Shown in pieces: positions 38,697-47,394 of a DNA stretch of 64,000 bases. This DNA comes from UBA2334 sp964396895 (GTDB lineage: Bacteria; Pseudomonadota; Gammaproteobacteria; Burkholderiales; Burkholderiaceae_C). A program made the position numbers and the translations under genes. The stretch spans positions 135,068 through 199,067 of the forward strand of contig CAYNGJ010000005.1 in assembly GCA_964396895.1 (NCBI GenBank), in the 5' to 3' direction. The notes under the pieces are model-generated. The model was not told the origin of the DNA and did no database searches. It saw only the letters and a program-made list of their open reading frames with translations. How positions within the stretch are numbered: the stretch's first letter is position 1; each line of letters starts with the position of its first letter.

Positions 38697-40004
38697 ATGA
38701 ATGTGCTGGTGTGGGTGCAAGCCCTCACGCTGGGAGCGGCCATGGCGGTGTTGGGGTGGTCCCTGGCCGCAGGGCCGCTGCGCATTTTCAGCCGCACATC
38801 GCGTGACGTTCTGGGCTTCAATGCCCTGGTGGCGCTGGCCACCCTGAGCTGGTGGCCCTGGTCAGCGCTTGACCTGTTGCCCCCCGCCTACCGGCTGATG
38901 CTGGGGCTGATCGGCCTGCTGGCCGCCGTGCAATGGCTGTGCGCGGGTGTGCACAAGCTGCACGACACCAAGCCAGCTTATGTCATTTCCCCACTGATGC
39001 TGCCGGTGCTGGCCCTGGTGATGGTGGGCTCGGCTTGGCTGGACCCCTCTGGCCACAGCCTGATGTTGGCCTCGTTCAGCGCCGGTCTGTGGATGCTGGG
39101 GGTGAGCCTGCAGCAGGTGTTTCCCTCGCTCATGGCGCAGACGGGTGCGCGCACGGCGCGCTGGGTGCTGCTGCCTTTTGCGCTGACTGGCCTGAGCTGG
39201 TTGGTGGGCATGGTGCGTGCCGCGTGGATGCTGGGTGTGGGCGAGCCCGTGGTGTTGAGCCCGGGCTTGGTGTCCGGCGCGGCCCACACCAGCTTACTGG
39301 ACGGTTGGCAAATGGTGGTGTGGTGGTTGTCCTGGGGGTTGCTCAATGCCGGTGCCGTGGGCATGCTGTTTCTCAAACTCATCGACAAAATCCGCGAGCT
39401 CAGCACCGAAGACGAGGTCACCGGTGCGCTCAACATGCGCTCATTCCTGGCGCTCCTCCAGGACGAAGGAGAGCGCTTGCGCCGCACCCCACAGGAGCAG
39501 TCGCTGCTCCTGTGCGAAGTGGACCAGTTCGCCGCCCTGAACAAACAACTCGGTTTTGCGTCTGGTGATGCGGCGTTGCGCCACGCCACGGCGGTGATTG
39601 GCCGCAGCCTGCGCAAGACCGACCGGTTGGGGCGCACGCCACAGGGGGAGCTGGTGCTGTTGTTGCCCGCCACGCCCGCCGTAGGGGCCACCCTGGTGGC
39701 GGAGCGCACCCAGGCCGCCGTCAAAGCGAACCCGTTGTTGGTCAACGGTCAATCGGTGGGGTTGACCCTGAGCATGGGCGTGTGCAGCCGTGTGAGTGCT
39801 GGCATCGATGGTGAAACCTGGCTCGATCTGTGCCGCCAGGGCGTGGAGCGTGCACGCCGGGAGGGGGGCGCGAGGGTCCGTGTCGCGCGGTTGGATGCTG
39901 TGCAAGACGTGAGCACTTTGGGCGCCGACACCGTGCCCGCCCCGCCCGGTGAGGAGCGGGGAATCTTGGCCGCGTCACTGACAGGGCCTGCGCCAATGGT
40001 CTGA
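38697..40004 (+). CDS. Membrane protein with degenerate GGDEF domain
   Basis: The protein has 435 residues. About six hydrophobic segments fill residues 1-230, followed by a GGDEF-type domain (about 238-395). The start of that domain is recognisable (DEVTGALNMRSFL), but the active-site loop reads RTPQGELVLLL in place of GGDEF, so it should not make c-di-GMP. It may sense a signal or bind nucleotide. A GGAAAG ribosome site precedes ATG 38697. It follows the orphan GspE-like ATPase by 84 bases. Confidence 0.83.
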   Translation: MNVLVWVQALTLGAAMAVLGWSLAAGPLRIFSRTSRDVLGFNALVALATLSWWPWSALDLLPPAYRLMLGLIGLLAAVQWLCAGVHKLHDTKPAYVISPLMLPVLALVMVGSAWLDPSGHSLMLASFSAGLWMLGVSLQQVFPSLMAQTGARTARWVLLPFALTGLSWLVGMVRAAWMLGVGEPVVLSPGLVSGAAHTSLLDGWQMVVWWLSWGLLNAGAVGMLFLKLIDKIRELSTEDEVTGALNMRSFLALLQDEGERLRRTPQEQSLLLCEVDQFAALNKQLGFASGDAALRHATAVIGRSLRKTDRLGRTPQGELVLLLPATPAVGATLVAERTQAAVKANPLLVNGQSVGLTLSMGVCSRVSAGIDGETWLDLCRQGVERARREGGARVRVARLDAVQDVSTLGADTVPAPPGEERGILAASLTGPAPMV

Positions 40005-40130
40005 CGGTGCTCTGACAGCGAGGGTGGTGACCGGGGTTTAAATATTTGCTTATGCGCATGTTTGTATCTGCGGTACATTTTTGATTTTTGTCATGCGGAC
40101 TGGTGCCGCTTCTTTTGACGCTGGATACCC

Positions 40131-40853
40131 ATGATTCCCATCAAAACCGAATCGACTTGGCGGGGCACCGTGGATTGCCGCAGTTGCGGCATCCGTGACA
40201 TGGTGCTGTTTGCCGACCTCAACGAAGAGGATTTCCGGCTCATCCACTCGCCCATCGACGATCTGGAGTTCAACCCCGGCGACAGCCTGCAGCGCATGGG
40301 CAACGCGGCCAACAGCCTCATGACCCTGCGTTCAGGCATGGTCAAGCTGGTGCGCAACATGTCGGATGGCCGCCACCGCATCGTGCGTGTCCTGCGCCCT
40401 GGCGATGTGGTGGGTCTGGAGGCCCTGTTCTCTGCCACCTACGATTCCGAGGCGGTGGCGCTCACCCCGGTGAAGGTCTGTCGCTTGCCTCTGGAGGTCA
40501 TCGAGCGCTTGAACCGCGACACCCCTCGACTGAGTCTGAAGCTGATGGCCAAGTGGCACCAGAGTCTCAAAGAGGCCGACGACTGGTTGGCCGATCTGAA
40601 CTTCGGCAACGCCCGTCAGCGTGTGGCGGGCCTGATTCTGAAAATGCGCCCCAATCTGACACGGAATCCGGACGCCGATGAATCGGTGGCCACCTTGTTT
40701 TCGCGCGAGGACATGGGGGCCATGCTCGACCTGAAGCTGGAAACGGTGAGCCGAACCCTGAACGCCTTTGTGCGGGAAGGTTTGCTGTTGCCGCTGGACA
40801 AGCAGGGGCGTTTGTATCGAATTTTGAGCGTGCAGAAGTTGACGTCTCCCTGA
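40131..40853 (+). CDS. Crp/Fnr-family transcription regulator
   Basis: The protein has 240 residues: a cyclic-nucleotide-binding fold (about 28-145) and a C-terminal helix-turn-helix (about 165-235) with FSREDMGAMLDLKLETVSRTL. The N-terminus has CRSC, like the first two FNR cysteines, but a third cysteine at the expected place is missing; VCRLP carries another. A full FNR 4Fe-4S site is therefore unlikely. The 126-base AT-rich upstream region may hold its promoter. Confidence 0.87.
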   Translation: MIPIKTESTWRGTVDCRSCGIRDMVLFADLNEEDFRLIHSPIDDLEFNPGDSLQRMGNAANSLMTLRSGMVKLVRNMSDGRHRIVRVLRPGDVVGLEALFSATYDSEAVALTPVKVCRLPLEVIERLNRDTPRLSLKLMAKWHQSLKEADDWLADLNFGNARQRVAGLILKMRPNLTRNPDADESVATLFSREDMGAMLDLKLETVSRTLNAFVREGLLLPLDKQGRLYRILSVQKLTSP

Positions 40854-41004
40854 CGTTTTTGACCGCTTTGGGTTCACTGAGTCCACCAAAACCCCGTTTT
40901 CGAGGGTTTACCCCACGCGTAAAGTGCGTGTTATCCACAGCGCCTGATGGGTAATCGCGCAGACAATCCCGGGTGTTTTGAAACATTCACCTCAGGAGTG
41001 TGTT

Positions 41005-41493
41005 GTGTTGCTAAAAAGTCAGAAAGACTTCTTTTCGGGGCTGCTGTTTGTCGCGGTGGGCGGCGCGTTCGCCTGGGGTGCCACCACATACGCCGTGGGC
41101 GATGCCGCCCGCATGGGGCCCGGGTACTTCCCTTTGTTGCTGGGCGTCATATTGGCGTTGATGGGCAGCGTCATCACGTTCAAGTCGTTCGTCAGCGGCA
41201 CGCCCGGTGGCGACCGCATCGGCGCTTGGGCTTTCAAGCCGCTGCTGCTGGTGTTGAGTGCCAACATCGCCTTCGGCGCCCTGCTGGTGGGGGTGCCTGC
41301 CTTGGGTATTCCCCAGTTCGGGCTGGTGGTGGCCATCTTTGCGCTGGTGTTCATTGCCAGCTTCGCTGGAGAAAAGTTCATCTTGAAAGAGGTGGTGGTG
41401 CTGTCCCTGATCCTGTCGATTGGCAGCTACGCGGCTTTTGTGTATCTGTTGGCACTGCAGTTTCCGGTGTGGCCTGCGTTCATCACTGGTTAA
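41005..41493 (+). CDS. tctB: Tripartite tricarboxylate transporter, TctB subunit
   Basis: Small membrane subunit of a TTT-family transporter. I start at GTG 41005, which has AGGAG six bases upstream; a TTG at 40978 would add nine residues. The 162-residue protein has four hydrophobic segments and the family motif GPGYFPLLLGVILALMG. tctA follows after 12 bases. No tctC binding-protein gene lies beside it, so that part may be encoded elsewhere. Confidence 0.85.
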   Translation: MLLKSQKDFFSGLLFVAVGGAFAWGATTYAVGDAARMGPGYFPLLLGVILALMGSVITFKSFVSGTPGGDRIGAWAFKPLLLVLSANIAFGALLVGVPALGIPQFGLVVAIFALVFIASFAGEKFILKEVVVLSLILSIGSYAAFVYLLALQFPVWPAFITG

Positions 41494-41505
41494 GGGCGAG
41501 ACACC

Positions 41506-43017
41506 ATGGAATTGTTTGACAACCTTGCGCTGGGTTTTGGTGTGGCCTTCACGGCACAAAACCTGATGTACGCCTTCATTGGCTGCCTGTTGGGGACGCT
41601 CATCGGGGTGCTGCCTGGCATTGGTCCCGTGGCCACCATCGCCATGCTGCTGCCCGCCACCTACGCGCTGCCGCCTGTGGCCGCGCTCATCATGCTGGCT
41701 GGCATTTACTACGGTGCGCAATACGGGGGCTCAACCACCGCCATTCTGGTGAATTTGCCGGGCGAGTCGTCCTCGGTGGTGACGGTGATTGACGGCTACC
41801 AGATGGCGCGCAAGGGCAGAGCAGGCCCTGCGTTGGCCGCGGCCGGCCTGGGCTCGTTCTTCGCGGGTTGCGTGGGCACCCTGATTCTGGCGGCCTTTGC
41901 CGCGCCGCTGACCGAAGTGGCTTTCAAGTTCGGCCCGGCCGAGTATTTCTCGCTCATGATTCTGGGCCTGATCGGCGCGGTGGTGCTGGCCTCGGGCTCG
42001 CTGCTCAAGGCGCTGGCCATGATCGTGCTGGGTCTCCTGCTGGGCATGGTGGGCACCGACGTGAACTCGGGTGTGCCCCGCTTCACGTTTGACATTCCCG
42101 AGTTGTCTGACGGCATCAGCTTCGTGGTGATTGCCATGGGCGTGTTCGGCTACGGCGAAATCATCAGCAACCTGTCGCACAGCGAAGAAAAACGCGAGGT
42201 GTTCACGGGCAACGTGCAAGGCCTGATGCCCACGAAAGAAGACTTCAAGAACATGGTGCCCGCCGTGCTGCGCGGCACGGCCCTGGGGTCGGCACTGGGC
42301 ATCCTGCCCGGCGGAGGCGCGCTGCTGTCGGCCTTTGCGGCCTACACCATCGAGAAAAAGACCAAGCTCAAGCCCGGTGAGGTGCCGTTTGGCCAGGGCA
42401 ACATCCGGGGTGTGGCCGCGCCCGAATCGGCCAACAACGCTGGTTCACAGACCTCGTTCATTCCGCTGCTGACGCTGGGCATTCCGCCCAACGCGGTGAT
42501 GGCGTTGATGGTGGGGGCCATGACCATCCACAACATCCAGCCCGGCCCGCAGGTCATGACCAGCAACCCCGAGCTGTTCTGGGGCCTGATTGCGTCCATG
42601 TGGATCGGCAACGCCATGCTGGTCATCCTGAACCTGCCGCTGATCGGCATCTGGATCAAGCTGCTGACCGTGCCCTACCGTTGGCTGTTCCCAGCCATCG
42701 TGCTGTTTTGTGCGGTGGGCGTGTACTCCACCAACAACAACACCTTCGATGTCTGGATGGTGGCGGCCTTCGGTGCGGTGGGTTATCTGTTCATCAAGCT
42801 GGGCTTGGAGCCCGCGCCGCTGCTGCTGGGCTTCATTTTGGGCCCCATGATGGAAGAAAACCTGCGCCGGGCCTTGCTGCTGTCGCGCGGTGACTGGAGT
42901 GTGTTTGTCACCAGGCCGCTGTCGGGCACCCTGCTGGCGCTGGCCGTGGCCTTGCTGGTGGTGGTGATGATGCCCAGCATTAAGAACAAGCGCGAAGAAG
43001 CCTTCGTCGAAGACTGA
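41506..43017 (+). CDS. tctA: Tripartite tricarboxylate transporter, TctA subunit
   Basis: Large membrane subunit of a TTT-family carboxylate importer. The protein has 503 residues and about 11-12 hydrophobic segments. Family motifs seen are GVLPGIGPVATIAMLLP, YYGAQYGGSTTAILVNLPGE and, in the second half, GVAAPESANNAGSQTSFIPLL. The substrate depends on the missing TctC partner. A strong terminator follows at 43041. Confidence 0.93.
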   Translation: MELFDNLALGFGVAFTAQNLMYAFIGCLLGTLIGVLPGIGPVATIAMLLPATYALPPVAALIMLAGIYYGAQYGGSTTAILVNLPGESSSVVTVIDGYQMARKGRAGPALAAAGLGSFFAGCVGTLILAAFAAPLTEVAFKFGPAEYFSLMILGLIGAVVLASGSLLKALAMIVLGLLLGMVGTDVNSGVPRFTFDIPELSDGISFVVIAMGVFGYGEIISNLSHSEEKREVFTGNVQGLMPTKEDFKNMVPAVLRGTALGSALGILPGGGALLSAFAAYTIEKKTKLKPGEVPFGQGNIRGVAAPESANNAGSQTSFIPLLTLGIPPNAVMALMVGAMTIHNIQPGPQVMTSNPELFWGLIASMWIGNAMLVILNLPLIGIWIKLLTVPYRWLFPAIVLFCAVGVYSTNNNTFDVWMVAAFGAVGYLFIKLGLEPAPLLLGFILGPMMEENLRRALLLSRGDWSVFVTRPLSGTLLALAVALLVVVMMPSIKNKREEAFVED

Positions 43018-43040
43018 CGCGGGCCGCTGCGCGCCCATCG

Positions 43041-43092
43041 CCCCGCCACGCAGCCGCCCATTGGGGTGGCGCTGGCGGGGTTTGTGTTTGTT
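43041..43092 (+). terminator. Rho-independent terminator after tctA
   Basis: CCCCGCCA (43041-43048) pairs perfectly with TGGCGGGG (43073-43080), and the loop holds a second GC-rich inverted repeat. TTTGTGTTTG follows. It ends only 18 bases before the chosen ggt-like start. Confidence 0.7.
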
Positions 43093-43110
43093 GTCCCACA
43101 ATGGATCGTC

Positions 43111-44790
43111 ATGAGCACTGCATCCCCTCTGGGTGGTTTTTCTGCCCGGCCCAATCCCTATTCCTCCGTTCGACTGCCGGTTTTCGCGCGCAATGTGGTG
43201 TCCACCTCCCACCCGCAAGCGGCGCAGGCCGGGTTACACATGTTGCGCATGGGGGGCAATGCGGTGGACGCGGCGGTGGCCGCCGCCGCTGCCATGACCG
43301 TGCTGGAGCCAGTGAGCAACGGCTTGGGGTCCGATGCGTTCGCCCAAGTGTGGGATGGCCAGCAACTTCACGGGCTGAACGCTTCGGGCCGGGCGCCCCA
43401 GGCTTGGACGCCCGAATTCTTTACTTCGCGTTTCGGGGCCGACGCCCTCGCGCCGCCCAAGCGTGGCATCCACAGCGTGACAGTGCCCGGCGCCGTCAGT
43501 GGTTGGGTGGCGTTGAGCGAGCGCTTTGGTCGTTTGCCGTTTGCCGACCTGATGCAGCCCGCCATTGAGCTCGCCGAGCGCGGTTACGCGGTGCCCACGG
43601 TGGTGCAAGGCAAGTGGGCGGCTGTGGTGGGTGAATTGCAGCACCAGCCCGGTTTTGCCCAGGCTTTTTTGCCCGAGGGCCGAGCGCCGTTGGTGGGTGA
43701 ATTGTTTCGTTTTCCGGCCGCGGCCAAAGGGCTGCGGGCCATTGCGGCGACGCGGGGAGAGGCTTTTTATCGGGGCGAGGTGGCGCAAGCCATGGTGCGC
43801 TTTTGCGCGGAGCATGGTGGGGCACTGACCGAGGCGGATTTGGCCGCACACGCGCCCGAATGGGTGGCCCCCATCGCCCGCGCCTACCGTGGTCACACCC
43901 TGCATGAGCTGCCACCCAATGGCCAGGGCATTGCCGCATTGCTGGCGCTGGGCATTTTGGAGCACTTCAACCTGGCCGAACTGCCCGTGGACGGGGCGGC
44001 CAGCCAGCACCTGCAGATCGAGGCCATGAAGCTGGCCTTTGCCGACGTGTACCGCTTTGTGGCGGATCCGGTGGCCATGCACGTGACCGTGGCGCAGCTG
44101 TTGAACCCCGGCTACCTGGCCCAGCGAGCCCGCTTGATCGACCCTCACCGCGCCCTTGCCCCGCAGGCGGGCAGTCCTGCCGACCCGCACCGCCAGGGCG
44201 GCACCATCTACCTCACCGCCGCCGACGAGGCGGGCATGATGGTGAGCTTCATTCAGAGCAACTACATGGGCTTTGGCTCGGGGTGTGTGGAGCCGACGTT
44301 TGGCATCAGCCTGCAGAACCGGGGCCACGGCTTTGGTTTGCCCGCCAGTCCGCTGAACCCGGCCAACCTGGTGGGGCCGGGCAAGCGGCCGTTTCACACC
44401 ATCATCCCGGCGTTTTTGACCCGGCCCGTGCCCGGGCAACCCACGCAACTGGAGGCTGTCATGAGCTTTGGGGTCATGGGGGCCAACATGCAGCCGCAGG
44501 GTCACCTGCAAACCCTGGTGCGCTTGCTGGACCACGGTCAGTCACTGCAGGCCGCGTGTGACGCGCCGCGCTGGCGCTTGACCAGCGGGCTGGCGGTTCA
44601 GGTCGAGGCAGGCATGGACACCCGCACCGTGTCTGGGCTGCAGGCCTTGGGTCACCAGGTGGAGGTGGTGGCTGACTCTTACCAAGATTTCGGAGCAGGC
44701 CAGTTCATCTGGCGCTTGGGTGACCCCGCCACCCAGGGCTACGTGGCCGCCAGCGATCCTCGCCGGGATGGTTTGGTGGCTGGTTGGTGA
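43111..44790 (+). CDS. Gamma-glutamyltransferase-family protein (YwrD-like)
   Basis: Ntn-hydrolase of the GGT family. The protein has 559 residues from ATG 43111. Thr365 in QGGTIYLTAADEAG should be the self-cleavage nucleophile that starts the small subunit. GGNAVDAAVAAAAAMTVLEP and NGLGSDAF mark the large subunit. No signal peptide is visible, which fits the cytoplasmic YwrD-like branch over periplasmic Ggt. The substrate is unknown. The next gene starts six bases after the stop, in an AT-rich island. Confidence 0.85.
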   Translation: MSTASPLGGFSARPNPYSSVRLPVFARNVVSTSHPQAAQAGLHMLRMGGNAVDAAVAAAAAMTVLEPVSNGLGSDAFAQVWDGQQLHGLNASGRAPQAWTPEFFTSRFGADALAPPKRGIHSVTVPGAVSGWVALSERFGRLPFADLMQPAIELAERGYAVPTVVQGKWAAVVGELQHQPGFAQAFLPEGRAPLVGELFRFPAAAKGLRAIAATRGEAFYRGEVAQAMVRFCAEHGGALTEADLAAHAPEWVAPIARAYRGHTLHELPPNGQGIAALLALGILEHFNLAELPVDGAASQHLQIEAMKLAFADVYRFVADPVAMHVTVAQLLNPGYLAQRARLIDPHRALAPQAGSPADPHRQGGTIYLTAADEAGMMVSFIQSNYMGFGSGCVEPTFGISLQNRGHGFGLPASPLNPANLVGPGKRPFHTIIPAFLTRPVPGQPTQLEAVMSFGVMGANMQPQGHLQTLVRLLDHGQSLQAACDAPRWRLTSGLAVQVEAGMDTRTVSGLQALGHQVEVVADSYQDFGAGQFIWRLGDPATQGYVAASDPRRDGLVAGW

Positions 44791-44794
44791 AAAT

Positions 44795-44844
44795 TCATGG
44801 AAAAAAGTCATTCAGCGCTTTCTGATATTGGTGTTTCAGATCCT
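44795..44844 (-). repeat. AT-rich 18-spaced island, copy 8 (ggt-like/EamA junction, degenerate)
   Basis: On the minus strand, AAGCG (44820-44816), CTGAATGAC and TTTTTT match the right half of the other islands. The left arm at the 18-base distance reads AGGATC, which is a poor match to GATAGC. It covers the EamA start codon at 44797. I include it as a probable worn copy. Confidence 0.5.
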
Positions 44845-45726
44845 AAAAACGTAGCAATTGGTTTGATGCTGGCCGCCGCAGGTTCGGTGGCGTTCAGCGG
44901 CAAGGCCATCATCGTGAAGCTGGCGTACCGCCACGGGGTGGATGCGGTCACGCTCATCATGTACCGCATGCTGTTTGCATTGCCGCTGTTCGCGGGCATG
45001 GCGTGGTGGGCCAGTCGGGGCAAGCCTGCGCTGAGCCGCCAGGACTGGCTGGGTGTGCTCGGCCTGGGCGTGACGGGCTATTACCTGGCGAGCTTTCTGG
45101 ATTTTTGGGGCTTGCAGTACATCAGCGCCAGCCTGGAGCGGCTCATTCTCTACCTCAACCCCACCTTGGTGTTGGTGCTGGGCTGGGTGTTGTACCAGCG
45201 CCGCATCAGCCGCTTGCAGGCGGTGGCCATGGGTGTGAGTTACGCGGGGGTGTTGCTGGTGCTGGGGCACGAGGTGCGCTTTGACGGTGCGCAGACCTTG
45301 GTGGGTGGTGCCCTGGTGTTTGGCAGTGCCATCAGCTACGCGGTGTACCTGGTCTACAGCGGGGAAATGGTCAAGCGCCTGGGGTCACTGCGCCTGGTGG
45401 GCCTGGCCACCACCGTGGCCTGCGTGCTGTGCATGGCACAGTTTGTGGTGTTGCGTCCCCTGTCGGCGGCGGTGGTGGCGCCTGAGGTGGTGTGGCTGTC
45501 GGTGCTCAATGCGTTGGCGTGTACGGCGGCACCGGTGCTCATGGTCATGATGGCCATCGAGCGCATCGGTGCCGGCCTGGCCGCGCAAACCGGCATGGTG
45601 GGCCCCATGTCCACCCTGGCCATGGGCGTGTGGATTTTGGGTGAGCCCTTCAACACCTGGATCATCGCGGGCACGGTGTTGGTGGTGGCGGGCGTGTTGC
45701 TGGTCACGCGGCAAAAAACCGGCTGA
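44797..45726 (+). CDS. EamA/DMT-family transporter
   Basis: Drug/metabolite transporter with 309 residues and about ten hydrophobic segments. The first 20 residues (MEKSHSALSDIGVSDPKNVA) are polar and encoded by AT-rich repeat DNA, and the transporter core begins near AIGLMLAAAGSVAFSGKAII. It may be co-transcribed with the GGT-like gene six bases upstream. The substrate is unknown. Confidence 0.85.
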   Translation: MEKSHSALSDIGVSDPKNVAIGLMLAAAGSVAFSGKAIIVKLAYRHGVDAVTLIMYRMLFALPLFAGMAWWASRGKPALSRQDWLGVLGLGVTGYYLASFLDFWGLQYISASLERLILYLNPTLVLVLGWVLYQRRISRLQAVAMGVSYAGVLLVLGHEVRFDGAQTLVGGALVFGSAISYAVYLVYSGEMVKRLGSLRLVGLATTVACVLCMAQFVVLRPLSAAVVAPEVVWLSVLNALACTAAPVLMVMMAIERIGAGLAAQTGMVGPMSTLAMGVWILGEPFNTWIIAGTVLVVAGVLLVTRQKTG

Positions 45727-45731
45727 ATGTG

Positions 45732-45775
45732 CCCGCCACTGGGGCCCGCATGGGGCGTCAGGCGGCGGGTTTTTT
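45732..45775 (+). terminator. Possible terminator after the EamA gene
   Basis: CCCGCC (45732-45737) can pair with GGCGGG (45764-45769), followed by six T. The loop of 26 bases is long, and the right arm lies inside the 3' end of the converging M48 gene. Confidence 0.35.
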
Positions 45776-46753
45776 GACCGGTCGGGGTTTGGTGGGGGCT
45801 TTGGCGGGCGCCGTGTCGGTCGCCGGTCCTGTGCTGCCTTTGACGCGGGCGCTGATCAGCACGGGTTTGCCACCGGTCAGCGCATCGAAGCGGTTGCCCA
45901 TGGTGGTTTCCAATGCCGCCAAGCGCTGCTCTGTCGGCGGGTGGGTCGACAACACCAGCGAGTAGCCGGGGTCGGTGGGCTTGGCGGCCGACAGGGTCTG
46001 CAGCAATGCAGGCAAGCCGAAGGGGTCTAGGCCGGCGCGGGTGGCCAGGGTCACACCCTTGCGGTCGGCCTCGTATTCATCGCCCCTGTCCAGACCTTTC
46101 GCGTACAGCTCCTTGCCCATGCTGACCAACTGAGAGGCCACGAACGAGCCCAGCGCTCCCTTGGCCTGACTGGCCAGCAACTGGCCCGCCAAGGCTGTCT
46201 GGGCCGTTTTGTTGAGCGATTTGAGGTGGTGTTTTTCCACCACATGCACAATTTCGTGGGCCAGCACCCCACCCAACTCGGCCTCGTCTTGCGCGGCGTC
46301 TATCAAGCCCTTGGTCACGAACACGTAGCCGCCCGGGGCCGCAAAGGCGTTGAAGCCGGCGTCGTCCAGCACCATGAAGGTCCAGGGCAGATCGGGCCGG
46401 GCCGACTGCAGGCTGATCCAGCGCCCCAGGCGGTTCACGTAGGCCTGCAGGGCCATGTCTTTGTGCAGGGGTTTGCTGCCAAGGAGGATGGCCGACAGTT
46501 GACGGCCAATGTCAATTTCCTTGGGTTCGTCTATGTTGTTGATGGACTGCGCCAACAACTCGATCAGGTTGCCGCCACCGGCCGGTGCAGCCACTCCCAG
46601 TGGCAGCGGTGTGCCCGCACCACCACCCAGGGCGCTGAGGGTGCCCATCAGCGCGCCTGCGCCACCCGAACCGGTCGCCTGTGGGTTGGTGACACAGCCT
46701 GCCAGCAGTGCGCCCAGGCAGGCCAGCAGCAAGGAATTCAAGGGTGCGCGCAT
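45758..46753 (-). CDS. M48-family metalloprotease, lipoprotein
   Basis: Zinc protease of the M48 family, related to BepA and LoiP-type envelope quality control enzymes. The protein has 331 residues with a lipobox LLAGC (Cys20). Zinc ligands are HEIVH (166-170), plus Glu in the EYEADRKGV region. AGGAG lies eight bases before the start. The tail is Pro/Lys/Ala-rich. It lies 29 bases downstream of the SH3 gene on the same strand. Confidence 0.9.
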   Translation of the reverse strand: MRAPLNSLLLACLGALLAGCVTNPQATGSGGAGALMGTLSALGGGAGTPLPLGVAAPAGGGNLIELLAQSINNIDEPKEIDIGRQLSAILLGSKPLHKDMALQAYVNRLGRWISLQSARPDLPWTFMVLDDAGFNAFAAPGGYVFVTKGLIDAAQDEAELGGVLAHEIVHVVEKHHLKSLNKTAQTALAGQLLASQAKGALGSFVASQLVSMGKELYAKGLDRGDEYEADRKGVTLATRAGLDPFGLPALLQTLSAAKPTDPGYSLVLSTHPPTEQRLAALETTMGNRFDALTGGKPVLISARVKGSTGPATDTAPAKAPTKPRPVKKPAA

Positions 46754-46782
46754 GGTGATGCTCCTGTTGCGGCGGGTAGGGT

Positions 46783-47352
46783 TCAGTTGGCGTTGCCGCC
46801 GCGGGGTGCGGGTGCAGCGCTGTCGGGAAGTTCGGCCACTTGGCGCGGGCTCAGGCCGCTGCGTTGAGCGAACTGTTTGGCCTGGGCTTCGCTGGTGCGC
46901 AGGCGTTCGCCCTGGGTCACTGCCGCCGGGTTGGGTTGGGCAGTGGCCACGTCGTTGGCATCCAGTCCGCGCACCCCCAGGGTGCTGGTGGTCACGGGCT
47001 TGGACGACGCTGGCGCAAACAGACTGCCCACGCCGCGCAGCACATTGCCCGCGCCGCTGCTGCTGGCGCCTGCCGCTGCTGACGCAGCGCTCAGGTCGAA
47101 CAGGCGCATCCAGCCCTGCTGGCCACCCTCGGCCTTGATGCGCATCCAGGCACCTTGGCGCTCACCGTGGTGGACCACCGTGCTGCTGGCGGCGATGGGC
47201 ATGAGGGACTCGGCGGTGGCATCGGGTTGTTTGCGAACCTCGGTGTCGCGCTTGACGGTGAGGGTCTGGGCGGTTTGTGCTTGGGCTACCCAAGGACCCA
47301 GGCACAGGGCCAACAAGACCAGACGGGCGAAAGGAAGAGGGGCTTGGTGCAT
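46783..47352 (-). CDS. Secreted protein with SH3-like domain
   Basis: The protein has 189 residues from the MHQAPLPFARLV start (AAGGGA upstream). A signal peptide ends near AQAQT. A bacterial SH3-like domain (about 27-85) reads TVKRDTEVRKQPDATAESL to QQGWMRLFDLS. The rest is low-complexity Ala/Ser/Gly with a conserved-looking QFAQRSGLSPRQVAELP stretch. It probably works in the periplasm; pairing with the M48 lipoprotein suggests an envelope role, but this is inference. Confidence 0.78.
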   Translation of the reverse strand: MHQAPLPFARLVLLALCLGPWVAQAQTAQTLTVKRDTEVRKQPDATAESLMPIAASSTVVHHGERQGAWMRIKAEGGQQGWMRLFDLSAASAAAGASSSGAGNVLRGVGSLFAPASSKPVTTSTLGVRGLDANDVATAQPNPAAVTQGERLRTSEAQAKQFAQRSGLSPRQVAELPDSAAPAPRGGNAN

Positions 47353-47394
47353 GATGGTCCCTTGAGTCATCAACAACGATCAGAGGCACAGTGT

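Noticed and set aside
40131..40853. Calling the Crp/Fnr protein an oxygen-sensing FNR
   Set aside because: The third cluster cysteine is missing at the expected place.
40889..40909. Hairpin AAACCC...GGGTTT after the Crp/Fnr gene
   Set aside because: Stem of six pairs without a T run, so it is not called a terminator.
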